Source: Pseudomonas sp. SJZ074 (lineage in GTDB: Bacteria > Pseudomonadota > Gammaproteobacteria > Pseudomonadales > Pseudomonadaceae). Taken from it: a stretch of 64,000 nt of DNA. The notes under the pieces were generated by a model. That model worked only from the letters and a program-made list of their open reading frames with translations, had not been told where the DNA came from and did no database searches. Within the stretch, counting starts at the first letter, position 1. Each line of letters begins with the position of its first letter. Positions 1-9,126 of this stretch are shown here, piece after piece. The position numbers and the translations under genes were made by a program. The stretch spans positions 1 through 64,000 of the forward strand of contig NZ_VIUE01000025.1 of the NCBI RefSeq assembly GCF_007828215.1. Reading direction: 5' to 3'.

Positions 1-58
1 ATCTAACTCATTGAAACTCAAGGAGTTTTCCGTTTCGACTGCGCCGGAAGTGGGGCGA

Positions 59-86
59 ATTATAGAGACTCAGAATCTGCCGTCAA
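59..86 (-). promoter_or_regulatory. rRNA-type promoter, firing leftward out of the window
   Basis: Read on the minus strand there is a -35 TTGACG (81-86), a 16-base spacer and a perfect -10 TATAAT (59-64), followed by a GC-rich discriminator (TCGCCCC). This is the architecture of a stringently controlled rrn P1 promoter, and the following sequence resembles Pseudomonas 16S leader sequence as I remember it. It starts 16 bases after the tyrS stop. The 16S gene itself would lie beyond the left edge and is not seen, so the rRNA assignment is inference; the promoter elements are directly visible. Confidence 0.7.
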
Positions 87-101
87 CACCTATTTGCAGT
101 C

Positions 102-1301
102 TTATTCGGATTTCAGCGTGATACGCGCAAAAGCCTTCTTACCGGCTTGGCATACATGGGTAGAACCCAGCTCATATATATAGGTGCGATCCACAATCTC
201 GCCATCTATACGAACCCCACCCGAACCCAGGAGATCTCGCGCCACTGCCGCGTTCTTGACCAACCCCGCCTTGTTAAGGACTGCGGCAATCGGCATAGAC
301 TCCGTAACGGACAGCTCGATCTCCGGCAAATCATCCGGAAGCTCGCCATCCTTCATCCGATTACCCGCCGCACGATGAGCATTGGCCGCAGCCTCTTCAC
401 CATGGAAGCGAGCAACAATTTCCTCAGCCAACTTGATTTTGATATCGCGTGGGTTAGCCCCCGCCTCGACATCTGCGCGGAACGCATTGATCTCGTCCAT
501 GGAGCGGAAGCTCAACAGCTCGAAATAACGCCACATCAACGCATCAGGAATGGAAACCAGCTTGCCGTACATGACGCCCGGCGCTTCCTGGATGCCAACG
601 TAGTTGCCCAGCGACTTGGACATCTTCTTCACACCATCCAGACCTTCCAGCAACGGCATCGTCAGGATGCACTGAGCTTCCTGACCATAACCACGCTGCA
701 GCTCACGCCCCATCAACAGGTTGAATTTCTGATCCGTACCGCCGAGCTCGACGTCCGCGCGCAACGCGACCGAGTCATAGCCCTGCACAAGCGGATAGAG
801 AAATTCATGGATGGCGATCGGCTGATTGGTTGTATAGCGCTTATCGAAGTCATCGCGCTCGAGCATGCGAGCCACAGTGTACTGGGACGTCAGGCGGATG
901 AAATCCGCCGGCCCCATCTGATCCATCCAGGTGGAGTTGAAAGCCACTTCGGTCTTGGCCGGATCGAGAATTTTGAATACCTGAGCCTTGTAGGTCTCGG
1001 CATTATCGAGCACCTGCTCGCGGGTCAGTGGCGGACGCGTTGCGCTCTTCCCGCTCGGATCACCGATCATCCCGGTGAAGTCACCTATGAGGAAGATGAC
1101 CTGATGCCCCAGATCCTGGAACTGGCGCAACTTGTTAATAAGCACGGTATGGCCCAAGTGCAGATCGGGCGCCGTCGGATCGAAACCAGCCTTGATACGC
1201 AGCGGCTGCCCGCGCTTGAGCTTCTCGATCAGCTCGGACTCGACCAACAGTTCTTCCGCACCACGTTTGATCAGCGCTAGCTGCTCTTCAACCGACTTCA
1301 T
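102..1301 (-). CDS. tyrS: tyrosyl-tRNA synthetase
   Basis: Class I aminoacyl-tRNA synthetase that charges tRNA-Tyr in the cytoplasm. The 399-residue product carries the HIGH-type signature as HLGH (residues 48-51), the KMSKS loop exactly (226-230) and a C-terminal S4-like RNA-binding region. The length fits the bacterial TyrRS form called TyrZ in P. aeruginosa. An upstream in-frame ATG at 1364 would add 21 unrelated residues; I chose the ATG at 1301, where the conserved MKSVEEQ start lies. It is transcribed divergently from the M23 peptidase gene, with a 210-base gap. Confidence 0.95.
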   Translation of the reverse strand: MKSVEEQLALIKRGAEELLVESELIEKLKRGQPLRIKAGFDPTAPDLHLGHTVLINKLRQFQDLGHQVIFLIGDFTGMIGDPSGKSATRPPLTREQVLDNAETYKAQVFKILDPAKTEVAFNSTWMDQMGPADFIRLTSQYTVARMLERDDFDKRYTTNQPIAIHEFLYPLVQGYDSVALRADVELGGTDQKFNLLMGRELQRGYGQEAQCILTMPLLEGLDGVKKMSKSLGNYVGIQEAPGVMYGKLVSIPDALMWRYFELLSFRSMDEINAFRADVEAGANPRDIKIKLAEEIVARFHGEEAAANAHRAAGNRMKDGELPDDLPEIELSVTESMPIAAVLNKAGLVKNAAVARDLLGSGGVRIDGEIVDRTYIYELGSTHVCQAGKKAFARITLKSE

Positions 1302-1511
1302 AACAGACCCGCAAGGCTCAGATTCAAAGGGCCCCAACCATACAAGATCGCACACCAAATACAAGGTTTGCCCGGCGCGCGGACACCAATCCGCGAGCAG
1401 AGCGCGTGCGGGCTTGCTTCGCAGGGGATTTGGTTATATTTTATACAGTTATTTCATCTTCATCATGTCATTCATCTTTTCCAATTCATATTTTCAAAAG
1501 CCAAATTACTT

Positions 1512-2927
1512 ATGACCACAGAACCGTCTAAAGCGCCGCCGCTTTACCCGAAGACCCACCTGCTTGCCGCAAGCGGCATCGCAGCCCTCCTTAGCCTGGC
1601 GCTCCTGGTGTTTCCTTCCAGCGATGTTGAAGCCAAAAAGACGACTCTGAGTCTTGAACTGGAAAGCCCTGCTGAACAACTGACACAAGAACAAGACGCT
1701 GCCGAAGCCATTCAAGCCACAAACGAACCGACTGCCTCTCCTTTCGCGCAGATAGATGATAGCGCCGAAGACACCACCGAGGCCGCCCAGGCACAGGCTC
1801 CGGCCGTGGAAGAGAAGAAAGAGCCGGGACACCGCGAGGTGATCGTGGCCAAGGGCGACACCCTGTCCACCCTCTTCGAGAAGGTTGGCCTGCCCGCCGC
1901 CTCCGTCCATGAAGTGCTGGATAGCGACAAGCAAGCTAAACAGTTCACCCAGTTGAAACACGGCCAGAAGCTCGAATTCGAACTCAACCCGCAAGGGCAG
2001 CTGACCAACCTGCACACCAAGCTGAGCGACCTGGAAAGCATCACCCTGACCAAGAATGACAAGGGTTATGTATTCAACCGCGTAACTGCCAAGCCAACCG
2101 TACGCTCAGCGTACGTCCATGGCGTGATCAACAGTTCGCTGTCGCAATCGGCCGCACGTGCCGGCCTTTCCCATAGCCTGACAATGGACATGGCCAGTGT
2201 TTTTGGCTACGACATCGACTTCGCCCAGGATATTCGCCAGGGCGACGAGTTCGATGTCATCTACGAGCAGAAAGTGGTCAATGGAAAGAGCGTTGGCAAC
2301 GGTCCGATCCTTTCCGCGCGCTTCACCAATCGTGGCAAGACCTACACGGCAGTGCGCTATACCAATAAACAAGGCAACAGCAGTTACTACACCGCCGACG
2401 GCAACAGCATGCGCAAGGCCTTCATCCGTACACCGGTTGACTTCGCCCGCATCAGCTCGAAGTTTTCCGCAGGCCGTAAGCACCCGATCCTGAACAAGAT
2501 CCGCGCCCATAAAGGCGTCGACTATGCCGCCCCACGAGGCACGCCCATCAAGGCCGCCGGTGACGGCAAGGTATTGTTGGCCGGACGTCGTGGCGGTTAT
2601 GGCAACACGGTGATCATCCAGCACGGCAATACCTATCGCACCTTGTACGGCCATATGCAGGGCTTCGCCAAAGGTGTGAAGACGGGCGGCACCGTCAAGC
2701 AAGGCCAGGTGATCGGCTATATCGGTACCACCGGCCTGTCCACCGGTCCGCACCTGCACTATGAATTCCAGGTCAACGGCGTTCATGTCGACCCACTCGG
2801 CCAGAAACTGCCAATGGCCGACCCAATCGCCAAATCCGAACGCGCGCGCTTCCTCGCTCAAAGCCAGCCCCTGATGGCTCGCATGGATCAAGAGAAAGCC
2901 ACGCTGCTCGCCTCGAGCAAGCGCTAA
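1512..2927 (+). CDS. mepM: M23 family murein DD-endopeptidase with LysM-like domain (MepM-like)
   Basis: A 471-residue, probably membrane-anchored envelope protein. It has a short basic N-terminus and one hydrophobic segment (residues about 17-35), an acidic low-complexity linker rich in Ala, Glu and Gln, a LysM/OapA-like region containing VAKGDTLSTLFEKVGLP (about 117-165), and a C-terminal lysostaphin-type peptidase domain. The zinc ligands are visible as HKGVDYA and GPHLHYEF. Such enzymes cut D-Ala-mDAP crosslinks in peptidoglycan. The start at 1512 removes an unconserved extension running back to 1368. The gene ends 3 bases before anmK, so the two are probably co-transcribed, linking crosslink cleavage with muropeptide recycling. 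Confidence 0.88.
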   Translation: MTTEPSKAPPLYPKTHLLAASGIAALLSLALLVFPSSDVEAKKTTLSLELESPAEQLTQEQDAAEAIQATNEPTASPFAQIDDSAEDTTEAAQAQAPAVEEKKEPGHREVIVAKGDTLSTLFEKVGLPAASVHEVLDSDKQAKQFTQLKHGQKLEFELNPQGQLTNLHTKLSDLESITLTKNDKGYVFNRVTAKPTVRSAYVHGVINSSLSQSAARAGLSHSLTMDMASVFGYDIDFAQDIRQGDEFDVIYEQKVVNGKSVGNGPILSARFTNRGKTYTAVRYTNKQGNSSYYTADGNSMRKAFIRTPVDFARISSKFSAGRKHPILNKIRAHKGVDYAAPRGTPIKAAGDGKVLLAGRRGGYGNTVIIQHGNTYRTLYGHMQGFAKGVKTGGTVKQGQVIGYIGTTGLSTGPHLHYEFQVNGVHVDPLGQKLPMADPIAKSERARFLAQSQPLMARMDQEKATLLASSKR

Positions 2928-2930
2928 GCC

Positions 2931-4022
2931 ATGGCGCTCTACATTGGTGTGATGTCCGGAACCAGCCTGGATGGCCTGGACATCGCGCTGGTAGAACTGA
3001 CCCCGGCGATCAGCCTGGTCGCCACGCACTACATTCCCATGCCAGACGCGCTGCGCACCGAGCTATTTGGCTTGTGCAGCAGCGGGCCCGACGAAATCGC
3101 CCGCTCCGCCATTGCCCAGCAGAACTGGGTATGCCTGGCGGCACAAGGCATTCATGCCCTGCTCGACAGCCAGAAGCTCAAGCCGGAGGACGTGAGGGCG
3201 ATTGGCAGCCATGGCCAGACCATCCGTCACGAGCCAGCACGCGGTTTTACCGTGCAGATCGGCAATCCCGCACTGCTGAGTGAGCTGACCGGCATTACCG
3301 TCGTCAGCGACTTCCGCAGCCGCGATGTCGCCGCCGGCGGACAAGGTGCACCGTTGGTTCCCGCCTTTCACGAAGCCCTGTTTGAGGGGCGGACCGGCCA
3401 CCGTGCCGTGTTGAATGTCGGCGGCTTCAGCAATCTCAGCCTGATAGAACCTGAAAAACCCGTGGCCGGTTTCGATTGCGGCCCAGGCAACGTATTGCTG
3501 GATGCCTGGATTCATCAACAGCGCCATGAGCATTTCGATCGCGACGGCCAGTGGGCAGCGAGCGGCAAGGTGGAACCAACGCTGCTCAGGGCCCTGCTCA
3601 GCGACCCTTTCTTCCTGACCAAGGGCCCCAAAAGCACCGGACGGGAAGTGTTCAACCTGCCCTGGTTGACCCGACATCTGTCGCATTTGCCCGTTTTTGC
3701 TGCCGAGGACGTGCAGGCTACGTTGCTCGAACTGACGGCGTTGACCATCGTCGAATCACTGCAAAGCGCCCAACCGGATACGGACGAATTGCTGGTCTGC
3801 GGCGGCGGCGTGCATAACCGCACACTGATGAAGCGCCTGGCCGATCTCCTGCCGGACACCAAAGTCAGCAGCACGGCTGTTTACGGCGTAGACCCGGATT
3901 GGGTCGAAGCCATGGCCTTCGCGTGGCTTGCGCATTGCTGCCTGGAAAACATTCCCGCAAATCGCCCAAGCGTTACGGGCGCGCGCGGCTTACGTGTACT
4001 CGGCGCCATTTACCCCGCTTGA
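2931..4022 (+). CDS. anmK: anhydro-N-acetylmuramic acid kinase
   Basis: This ASKHA-fold kinase of 363 residues converts 1,6-anhydro-MurNAc, released during cell-wall turnover, to MurNAc-6-phosphate using ATP. Visible signatures are the N-terminal GVMSGTSLDGLD phosphate loop and FDCGPGNVLLDAW in the middle. The length matches the family. It lies 3 bases downstream of the M23 endopeptidase gene. In Pseudomonas the product continues through a MurNAc-6-P phosphatase (MupP, not in this window) to AmgK and MurU, both of which are encoded at 32557-34250. Confidence 0.95.
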   Translation: MALYIGVMSGTSLDGLDIALVELTPAISLVATHYIPMPDALRTELFGLCSSGPDEIARSAIAQQNWVCLAAQGIHALLDSQKLKPEDVRAIGSHGQTIRHEPARGFTVQIGNPALLSELTGITVVSDFRSRDVAAGGQGAPLVPAFHEALFEGRTGHRAVLNVGGFSNLSLIEPEKPVAGFDCGPGNVLLDAWIHQQRHEHFDRDGQWAASGKVEPTLLRALLSDPFFLTKGPKSTGREVFNLPWLTRHLSHLPVFAAEDVQATLLELTALTIVESLQSAQPDTDELLVCGGGVHNRTLMKRLADLLPDTKVSSTAVYGVDPDWVEAMAFAWLAHCCLENIPANRPSVTGARGLRVLGAIYPA

Positions 4023-4047
4023 TCCCGCAGGTCGATCTCTGGACAGC

Positions 4048-4083
4048 AAAACGCCGCAGAGCCCCAAGGCACTGCGGCGTTTT
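4048..4083. terminator. bidirectional intrinsic terminator between anmK and erpA
   Basis: A perfect 12-bp inverted repeat, AAAACGCCGCAG (4048-4059) and CTGCGGCGTTTT (4072-4083), with a 12-base loop. The A and T tracts at either end give a U-run on both strands, so it can end transcription of anmK (rightward) and erpA (leftward). Confidence 0.85.
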
Positions 4084-4101
4084 GCTGAAGCTGTCAGCAG
4101 A

Positions 4102-4452
4102 TCAGATCGAGAACGAAGAACCGCAACCACAAGTGGTAGTAGCGTTCGGATTCTTGATCACGAAACGCGAACCTTCCAGACCTTCCTGGTAGTCCACTTC
4201 GGCACCGGCCAGGTACTGGAAGCTCATTGGATCGACCACCAGGCTGACCCCTTCGCGCTCGACGATGGTGTCATCTTCGGCCACTTCTTCATCGAACGTG
4301 AAGCCGTACTGAAAACCCGAACAACCGCCGCCCGTCACGAAGACGCGCAGCTTCAAACGATCATTTCCCTCTTCATCGACGAGGCTCTTCACCTTGTGCG
4401 CGGCACCGTGGGTGAATTGCAAAGCTGTGGGAGTGAAGGTTTCGACGCTCAT
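4102..4452 (-). CDS. erpA: iron-sulfur cluster insertion protein ErpA (A-type carrier)
   Basis: An A-type Fe-S carrier of 116 residues that delivers clusters to apoproteins. The three conserved cluster-binding cysteines are present: C44 in GGGCSGFQYG, and C108 and C110 in the C-terminal CGCGSSF. Length and sequence fit ErpA better than IscA or SufA, though these paralogues are close. It is a single-gene unit with its own promoter upstream and a shared terminator downstream. No isc or suf genes are adjacent, as is usual for erpA in Pseudomonas. Confidence 0.93.
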   Translation of the reverse strand: MSVETFTPTALQFTHGAAHKVKSLVDEEGNDRLKLRVFVTGGGCSGFQYGFTFDEEVAEDDTIVEREGVSLVVDPMSFQYLAGAEVDYQEGLEGSRFVIKNPNATTTCGCGSSFSI

Positions 4453-4476
4453 GCTGAATATCTCCCGGCGCTGACG

Positions 4477-4498
4477 CCGCCATAATGCCTAATGGCGG
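4477..4498 (-). promoter_or_regulatory. hairpin in the erpA 5' leader
   Basis: The inverted repeat CCGCCAT / ATGGCGG (7 bp) lies between the predicted erpA promoter and its start codon. It could be an operator or an mRNA hairpin. No known motif is assigned. Confidence 0.4.
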
Positions 4499-4500
4499 GC

Positions 4501-4530
4501 ATTATCCGCTTCTCCTAGAAAATTGGTCAA
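4501..4530 (-). promoter_or_regulatory. sigma-70-type promoter of erpA
   Basis: On the minus strand: -35 TTGACC (4525-4530), an 18-base spacer and -10 GATAAT (4501-4506), about 50 bases upstream of the erpA ATG. The elements are read directly; activity is inferred. Confidence 0.6.
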
Positions 4531-4579
4531 CTATTACAAGAGCAGCGGCAAGCTTGACGCTTGCCGCCCATGACCGTTG

Positions 4580-5614
4580 TCAAGGCAACATCCCCGCATG
4601 GGACAAGCCCAGCCGCTCATCCAGGCCGAACAGGATGTTCAGGTTCTGCACCGCCTGACCGGACGCGCCCTTGACCAGGTTATCAATCACCGACAGCACC
4701 ACGACCAGATCGCCGTCCTGTGGACGATGTACCGCAATCCGGCAGACATTTGCTCCCCGCACACTGCGCGTTTCCGGGTGGCTGCCAGCGGGCATCACGT
4801 CGACGAACGGTTCGTCGGCATAACGCTTCTCGAACAGCGCCTGCAGGTCCACGGAGCGATCTGCAACGGTTGCGTACAGCGTGGAGTGGATGCCGCGGAT
4901 CATGGGCGTCAGGTGCGGCACGAACGTCAGGCCGACGTCCTTGCCCGCTGCCCGGCGCAGGCCCTGGCGAATTTCTGGCAGATGACGGTGACCTTTGACG
5001 GCGTAGGCCTTCATGCTTTCCGATGTTTCGGAGTACAACGAACCGACGCTGGCACCGCGACCGGCACCACTGACACCGGATTTGCAATCGGCGATCAGCC
5101 GCGAGGCATCGGCAAGGCCGGCCTCGAGCAACGGCAGGAAGCCCAATTGCGTAGCGGTTGGATAACAACCCGGTACCGCGATCAGCCGTGCCTGTCTGAT
5201 TTTCTCGCGATTGACTTCCGGCAGCCCATAGACCGCCTCGTCCAGCAGTTCTGGGGCACCGTGAGGTTGCCCATACCATTTGGCCCATTCATCCGCGTCC
5301 TGCAGACGGAAGTCCGCCGACAGGTCGATGACCTTGGTCCCGGCGGCCAGCAGTTCACCCGCCAGGGCGTGGGCGACACCATGCGGCGTAGCAAAGAACA
5401 CCACATCGCAGGCGCCCAAGGTTTTGATGTCCGGAACGCTGAACGCCAGGCCATCGTAATGGCCTCGCAGGTTCGGATACATGTCGGCAACAGCCAGACC
5501 GGCCTCGGATCGGGAAGTAATGACCACCACCTCAGCTTGCGGATGCTGTGCCAACAGACGCAGCAGTTCGACACCGGTATAACCCGTGCCGCCGACGATA
5601 CCGACCTTGACCAT
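4580..5614 (-). CDS. argC: N-acetyl-gamma-glutamyl-phosphate reductase
   Basis: Third step of arginine biosynthesis: NADPH-dependent reduction of N-acetylglutamyl phosphate to the semialdehyde. The 344-residue product starts with a Rossmann motif (VGIVGGTGYTGVELLRLL) and carries the catalytic cysteine at residue 150 in VPGCYPTATQLG. The longer reading back to 5704 adds 30 residues of no recognisable character, so the ATG at 5614, immediately before the Rossmann strand, is preferred. It is divergent from hemJ, about 133 bases away. Confidence 0.95.
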   Translation of the reverse strand: MVKVGIVGGTGYTGVELLRLLAQHPQAEVVVITSRSEAGLAVADMYPNLRGHYDGLAFSVPDIKTLGACDVVFFATPHGVAHALAGELLAAGTKVIDLSADFRLQDADEWAKWYGQPHGAPELLDEAVYGLPEVNREKIRQARLIAVPGCYPTATQLGFLPLLEAGLADASRLIADCKSGVSGAGRGASVGSLYSETSESMKAYAVKGHRHLPEIRQGLRRAAGKDVGLTFVPHLTPMIRGIHSTLYATVADRSVDLQALFEKRYADEPFVDVMPAGSHPETRSVRGANVCRIAVHRPQDGDLVVVLSVIDNLVKGASGQAVQNLNILFGLDERLGLSHAGMLP

Positions 5615-5747
5615 AGACCTGCCCTCAACGAACCCACTGGAAAACCGTCGATGATAGGGGCCGCGCGGCTTGCCGACAACCGCCAAGGTGACGTGTGGCC
5701 GCATGAATGACTACTATCGAACTACCGTAAATTGGGAATCACCAAAA

Positions 5748-6179
5748 ATGCTCTATCTGTGGCTTAAAGCACTTCACATTGTCAGCATGGTCTGCTGGTT
5801 CGCCGGCCTGTTCTATCTGCCTCGCCTGTTCGTCTATCACGCTCAAAGCGAGGACAGCGTCAGCAAGGAACGCTTCAGCATCATGGAACGCAAGTTGTAT
5901 CGCGGCATCATGGGGCCGGCGATGATTGCCACCCTGGTGTTTGGCATCTGGCTGCTCAGTCTCAATGCCGGGGCCTACTTCGGCCAAGGCGCCTGGATGC
6001 ACGCAAAGCTGACCCTGGTGGTGCTGCTGATCGGTTATCACCACATGTGCGGAGCCCAGGTGAAACGCTTCGCTCGCGGTGAAAACACCCGCAGCCATGT
6101 CTTTTATCGCTGGTTCAACGAAGTACCGGTGTTGATATTGCTGGCTATCGTCATCCTGGTGGTCGTCCGGCCGTTCTAA
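5748..6179 (+). CDS. hemJ: protoporphyrinogen IX oxidase, HemJ family
   Basis: An integral membrane protein of 143 residues with about four hydrophobic helices. It has the family signature near the N-terminus (WLKALHIVSMVCWFAGLFYLP, with the conserved histidine) and KLYRGIMGPAM in the middle. HemJ proteins oxidise protoporphyrinogen IX to protoporphyrin IX, the penultimate step of haem synthesis, in bacteria lacking HemG and HemY. The start at 5748 places the conserved MLYLWLKALH at the N-terminus; the 26 residues read further upstream are not family-like. It is followed after 35 bases by the nitronate monooxygenase gene. Confidence 0.85.
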   Translation: MLYLWLKALHIVSMVCWFAGLFYLPRLFVYHAQSEDSVSKERFSIMERKLYRGIMGPAMIATLVFGIWLLSLNAGAYFGQGAWMHAKLTLVVLLIGYHHMCGAQVKRFARGENTRSHVFYRWFNEVPVLILLAIVILVVVRPF

Positions 6180-6214
6180 CCTCCAATCGGCACTCTTCAT
6201 CCGGGGCAATTCCA

Positions 6215-7183
6215 ATGTCGCTACCTGCATTGCTTGAACAACGCTTGCGCCTGCCCGTCGTGGCGGCACCGATGTTCCTGATCTCCAATCCACAGTTGGT
6301 GCTGGCTTGCTGTCGTAACGGCATCGTCGGCAGTTTCCCTGCTCTGAACCAGCGCGAAAGCAGCGGTTTCAAGGCTTGGCTGGAAGAAATCGAAGCGGGC
6401 CTGGCGAGCATGGAGAACCCGGCGCCCTATGCCGTCAACCTGATCGTTCATCAAAGCAATCCGAGGCTCCAGGCCGACCTGGCCATCTGCATCGAACACA
6501 AGGTGCCGATCGTCATCACCAGCCTCGGCGCCGTCAAGGAGCTGGTCGATGCCGTCCATGGCTACGGAGGCCTGGTCTTCCACGACGTGACCACACGTCG
6601 TCATGCCGAGAAAGCCGCCGAAGCCGGTGTCGACGGTCTGATCGCCGTGGCCGCCGGTGCAGGCGGGCATGCCGGGACCTGGAGCCCTTTTTCGCTGGTC
6701 GCCGAAATCCGCCAGTTCTTCGACAAGACAGTGCTGCTTGCGGGATGCCTGAACCACGGCCATCAGATTCTGGCTGCGCAGATGCTCGGCGCCGATTTGG
6801 CCTACCTGGGAACACGCTTTATCGGTACGACTGAAAGTCACGCGCCTGACGCCTATAAAGAGATGTTGCTCACATCCCGAGCCGCAGACATCGTGCATAC
6901 TCCTGCCGTGTCCGGCGTGCCGGCCAGCTTCATGCGCCAGAGCCTGGAAAACGCAGGTTTTGACCTGGCCGCCCTGCAAGGCAAAAGTGACGCGGCTTCC
7001 GCTTCGAAACTCAAACCATTGAACGATGAAGCCAAAGCCTGGAAAACCGTCTGGTCCGCAGGTCAGGGTGTTGGGGAAATCAGTGATTTGCCAAGCGTCG
7101 ATCAGTTGGTGGCGCGCCTGGATGAAGAATACCGCGGGGCCCAGGCCCGAGCGGTACAGCTTGCCGGCCGATGGCCCCACTGA
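6215..7183 (+). CDS. nitronate monooxygenase family flavoprotein
   Basis: An FMN-dependent TIM-barrel protein of 322 residues in the 2-nitropropane dioxygenase family, which oxidises alkyl nitronates such as propionate-3-nitronate. Family features are LPVVAAPMFLISNP at the N-terminus, the glycine-rich flavin/phosphate motif AAGAGGHAGTWSPFSL, and GADLAYLGTRFIGTTES towards the C-terminus. The substrate in this organism cannot be read from sequence. It lies in a rightward series with hemJ and the DUF805 gene and may share their transcript. Confidence 0.85.
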   Translation: MSLPALLEQRLRLPVVAAPMFLISNPQLVLACCRNGIVGSFPALNQRESSGFKAWLEEIEAGLASMENPAPYAVNLIVHQSNPRLQADLAICIEHKVPIVITSLGAVKELVDAVHGYGGLVFHDVTTRRHAEKAAEAGVDGLIAVAAGAGGHAGTWSPFSLVAEIRQFFDKTVLLAGCLNHGHQILAAQMLGADLAYLGTRFIGTTESHAPDAYKEMLLTSRAADIVHTPAVSGVPASFMRQSLENAGFDLAALQGKSDAASASKLKPLNDEAKAWKTVWSAGQGVGEISDLPSVDQLVARLDEEYRGAQARAVQLAGRWPH

Positions 7184-7236
7184 CACTGGCCCGATCAACA
7201 ACAAATATCAAACTTTCAATGACAAGGATGCCCGTC

Positions 7237-8193
7237 ATGAGCGAAACCCGTTTCAACATCGTATTCGACGGAACCCTGTTACCGGGCGTCGATGCGGCCA
7301 CCGCCAAACTCAACCTCGCCAATCTGTTCCGGAGCGACATCAGCGCTATCGAACGACTGTTCGGCGGCCACAAGGTGGCCCTGAAAAGCAACCTGTCCCA
7401 GACCGAGGCGCAGAAGTATCTGGAAGCCCTCAACCAGAGCGGGATCGATGCACGCATCGAAGCCGAGCCAGCCCTCCAGCTGAATCTCGACGAAGTGCAG
7501 CAGTCGTCACCGTCAATGACCGCGCGTCATCCTGAATCGCTCATTGAGCCGGCCTCCCCGTATGCGCCACCCCGGGCCCATGTCGGCGACGCCGTTGCCG
7601 AATACGCCACGCTCAAGCCGTTCAGCTTCGATGGTCGCATCGGACGCCTGCGATACCTTGCATGGACCATGGCCCTGACCCTGGTCATGATGCTGGTGGT
7701 CGGCGCGGCTTTCGCACTCGGGGCGGCATGGATTTTCACCTCGGGCTCGATAGCGGCGATGATCGTCGGCGGTTTGCTGGCAGCGGTCGTATTCCTTGGT
7801 TTCGCCTATGTCAGCATTCAGTTCAACGTCCAGCGTCTGCATGACCTTGGCTGGTCCGGCTGGCTGTGGCTACTGAACCTCATCCCGTTCGTGGGCAGTG
7901 TCTTTCCGTTCGTGCTCATTTTCGCTCCCGGCAATGAAGGCGCCAATCGCTATGGCCCTCCTCCGCCGCGTAACAACACCGGGGTCAAGGTACTCGCGTC
8001 GCTCTGGCTCGTCATGATCGTATTGATCATCTTCGCTACAGTGGCTGGCGTCTTCAGTGCCATCGAAGAGGATTACGGCACCAGCTCGCTGAGCAGCTAT
8101 GAAAGCAGCGAGTCCACGGATGAAGATGTCGCGGAACCTGCCGAAGAACCTGCCGAGGCAGAGGCACCTTCGGTAGACTCCGAGGAACAGTAA
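7237..8193 (+). CDS. DUF805 membrane protein with an added N-terminal domain
   Basis: A 318-residue protein of unknown function. Residues about 1-85 form a soluble domain (FNIVFDGTLLPGVD...) of a type seen at the N-terminus of several uncharacterised gammaproteobacterial membrane proteins. The DUF805 segment follows, with FDGRIGRLRYLAW, four hydrophobic helices and the signature FNVQRLHDLGWSGWLWLLNLIP. The tail is strongly acidic (runs of Glu, Ser and Ala). I chose the ATG at 7237, nine bases downstream of an AAGGA ribosome site, over earlier in-frame starts. The neighbours do not suggest a role. Confidence 0.75.
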   Translation: MSETRFNIVFDGTLLPGVDAATAKLNLANLFRSDISAIERLFGGHKVALKSNLSQTEAQKYLEALNQSGIDARIEAEPALQLNLDEVQQSSPSMTARHPESLIEPASPYAPPRAHVGDAVAEYATLKPFSFDGRIGRLRYLAWTMALTLVMMLVVGAAFALGAAWIFTSGSIAAMIVGGLLAAVVFLGFAYVSIQFNVQRLHDLGWSGWLWLLNLIPFVGSVFPFVLIFAPGNEGANRYGPPPPRNNTGVKVLASLWLVMIVLIIFATVAGVFSAIEEDYGTSSLSSYESSESTDEDVAEPAEEPAEAEAPSVDSEEQ

Positions 8194-8256
8194 GCACCCT
8201 TCGTTCCGGTGACAGTAAAGTCTACGGGCGACGGGACCGTTGCGATGGAGAACTGC

Positions 8257-9045
8257 ATGACCCGTTACGCCCTGATCACCGGTGCCTCCAGCGGCATCGG
8301 CCTGGCCATGGCCGAAGCCCTGGCCAGGCGCGGCCGCAATCTACTGCTGGTGGCCCGACAGCGCGATCGGTTGGAAAGTATTGCAATAGAACTGACCCAG
8401 CGGTTTGGCGTTGAAGTACTTTTCCGGGCCTGCGACCTGGGGGAGCCGCTACGGCTTTCAGGTTTCCTGCTGGAACTGGAGGAAAGCGAGCGCCAGATCG
8501 ATCTGCTGGTCAACTGCGCCGGGATGGGTACCTGCGGCCCGTTCCTGGGCCAGGACTGGATGACCGAGCAGGATCTGATCGAAGTCAACATTCTCGCCCT
8601 GACACGTCTTTGTCACGCCGTAGGCAATAGCATGGCACTGTATGGCGGCGGGCAGATCCTGAACGTCGCCTCGATTGCCGCTTTCCAACCGGGCCCCTGG
8701 ATGAGTACCTATTACGCCAGCAAGGCCTATGTGCTGCACTTCTCCGAAGCACTGCGAGTCGAGCTGAAGAAATGCGCGATCAAGGTGTCGGTCCTTTGCC
8801 CGGGTCCGACCCAGACCGGTTTTTTCGCCAAGGCCCATCTCGACGAACAGAAACTCAAGGACGATAACCTGCTGATGAGCCCGGAAGAAGTGGCTCTGTA
8901 TACCGTGCGCGCGCTCGACAGAAACCGAGCGATCATCATCCCCGGACGCCGCAATCGCTGGCTCGCAGCCCTGCCGCGGCTAGGTTCGCGCTGGATGGTG
9001 CGAAGCATCGCCGGCCTGATCAACAAGGCGTATTGCCCACGCTGA
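8257..9045 (+). CDS. short-chain dehydrogenase/reductase
   Basis: A classical SDR oxidoreductase of 262 residues. The cofactor motif TGASSGIG is near the N-terminus (about 8-15), the structural NCAG follows, and the catalytic Ser-Tyr-Lys set is visible around NVASIAA and YYASKAY. Arginines after strand 2 (RQRDR) suggest NADP(H). The substrate is unknown. The start at 8257 follows a GGAG ribosome site by six bases; the longer frame from 8209 lacks one. Confidence 0.82.
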   Translation: MTRYALITGASSGIGLAMAEALARRGRNLLLVARQRDRLESIAIELTQRFGVEVLFRACDLGEPLRLSGFLLELEESERQIDLLVNCAGMGTCGPFLGQDWMTEQDLIEVNILALTRLCHAVGNSMALYGGGQILNVASIAAFQPGPWMSTYYASKAYVLHFSEALRVELKKCAIKVSVLCPGPTQTGFFAKAHLDEQKLKDDNLLMSPEEVALYTVRALDRNRAIIIPGRRNRWLAALPRLGSRWMVRSIAGLINKAYCPR

Positions 9046-9126
9046 ATGAAATTTGTATGGAAACCCGGGCCCACCCATCGAACCTTCAGTACACTCGACT
9101 TCCACAAACCAAAGGGAGAAACAGCT

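Noticed and set aside
1368..1511. N-terminal extension of the M23 peptidase
   Set aside because: The 48 extra residues lack a ribosome site and conservation and precede the natural MTTEPSK start.
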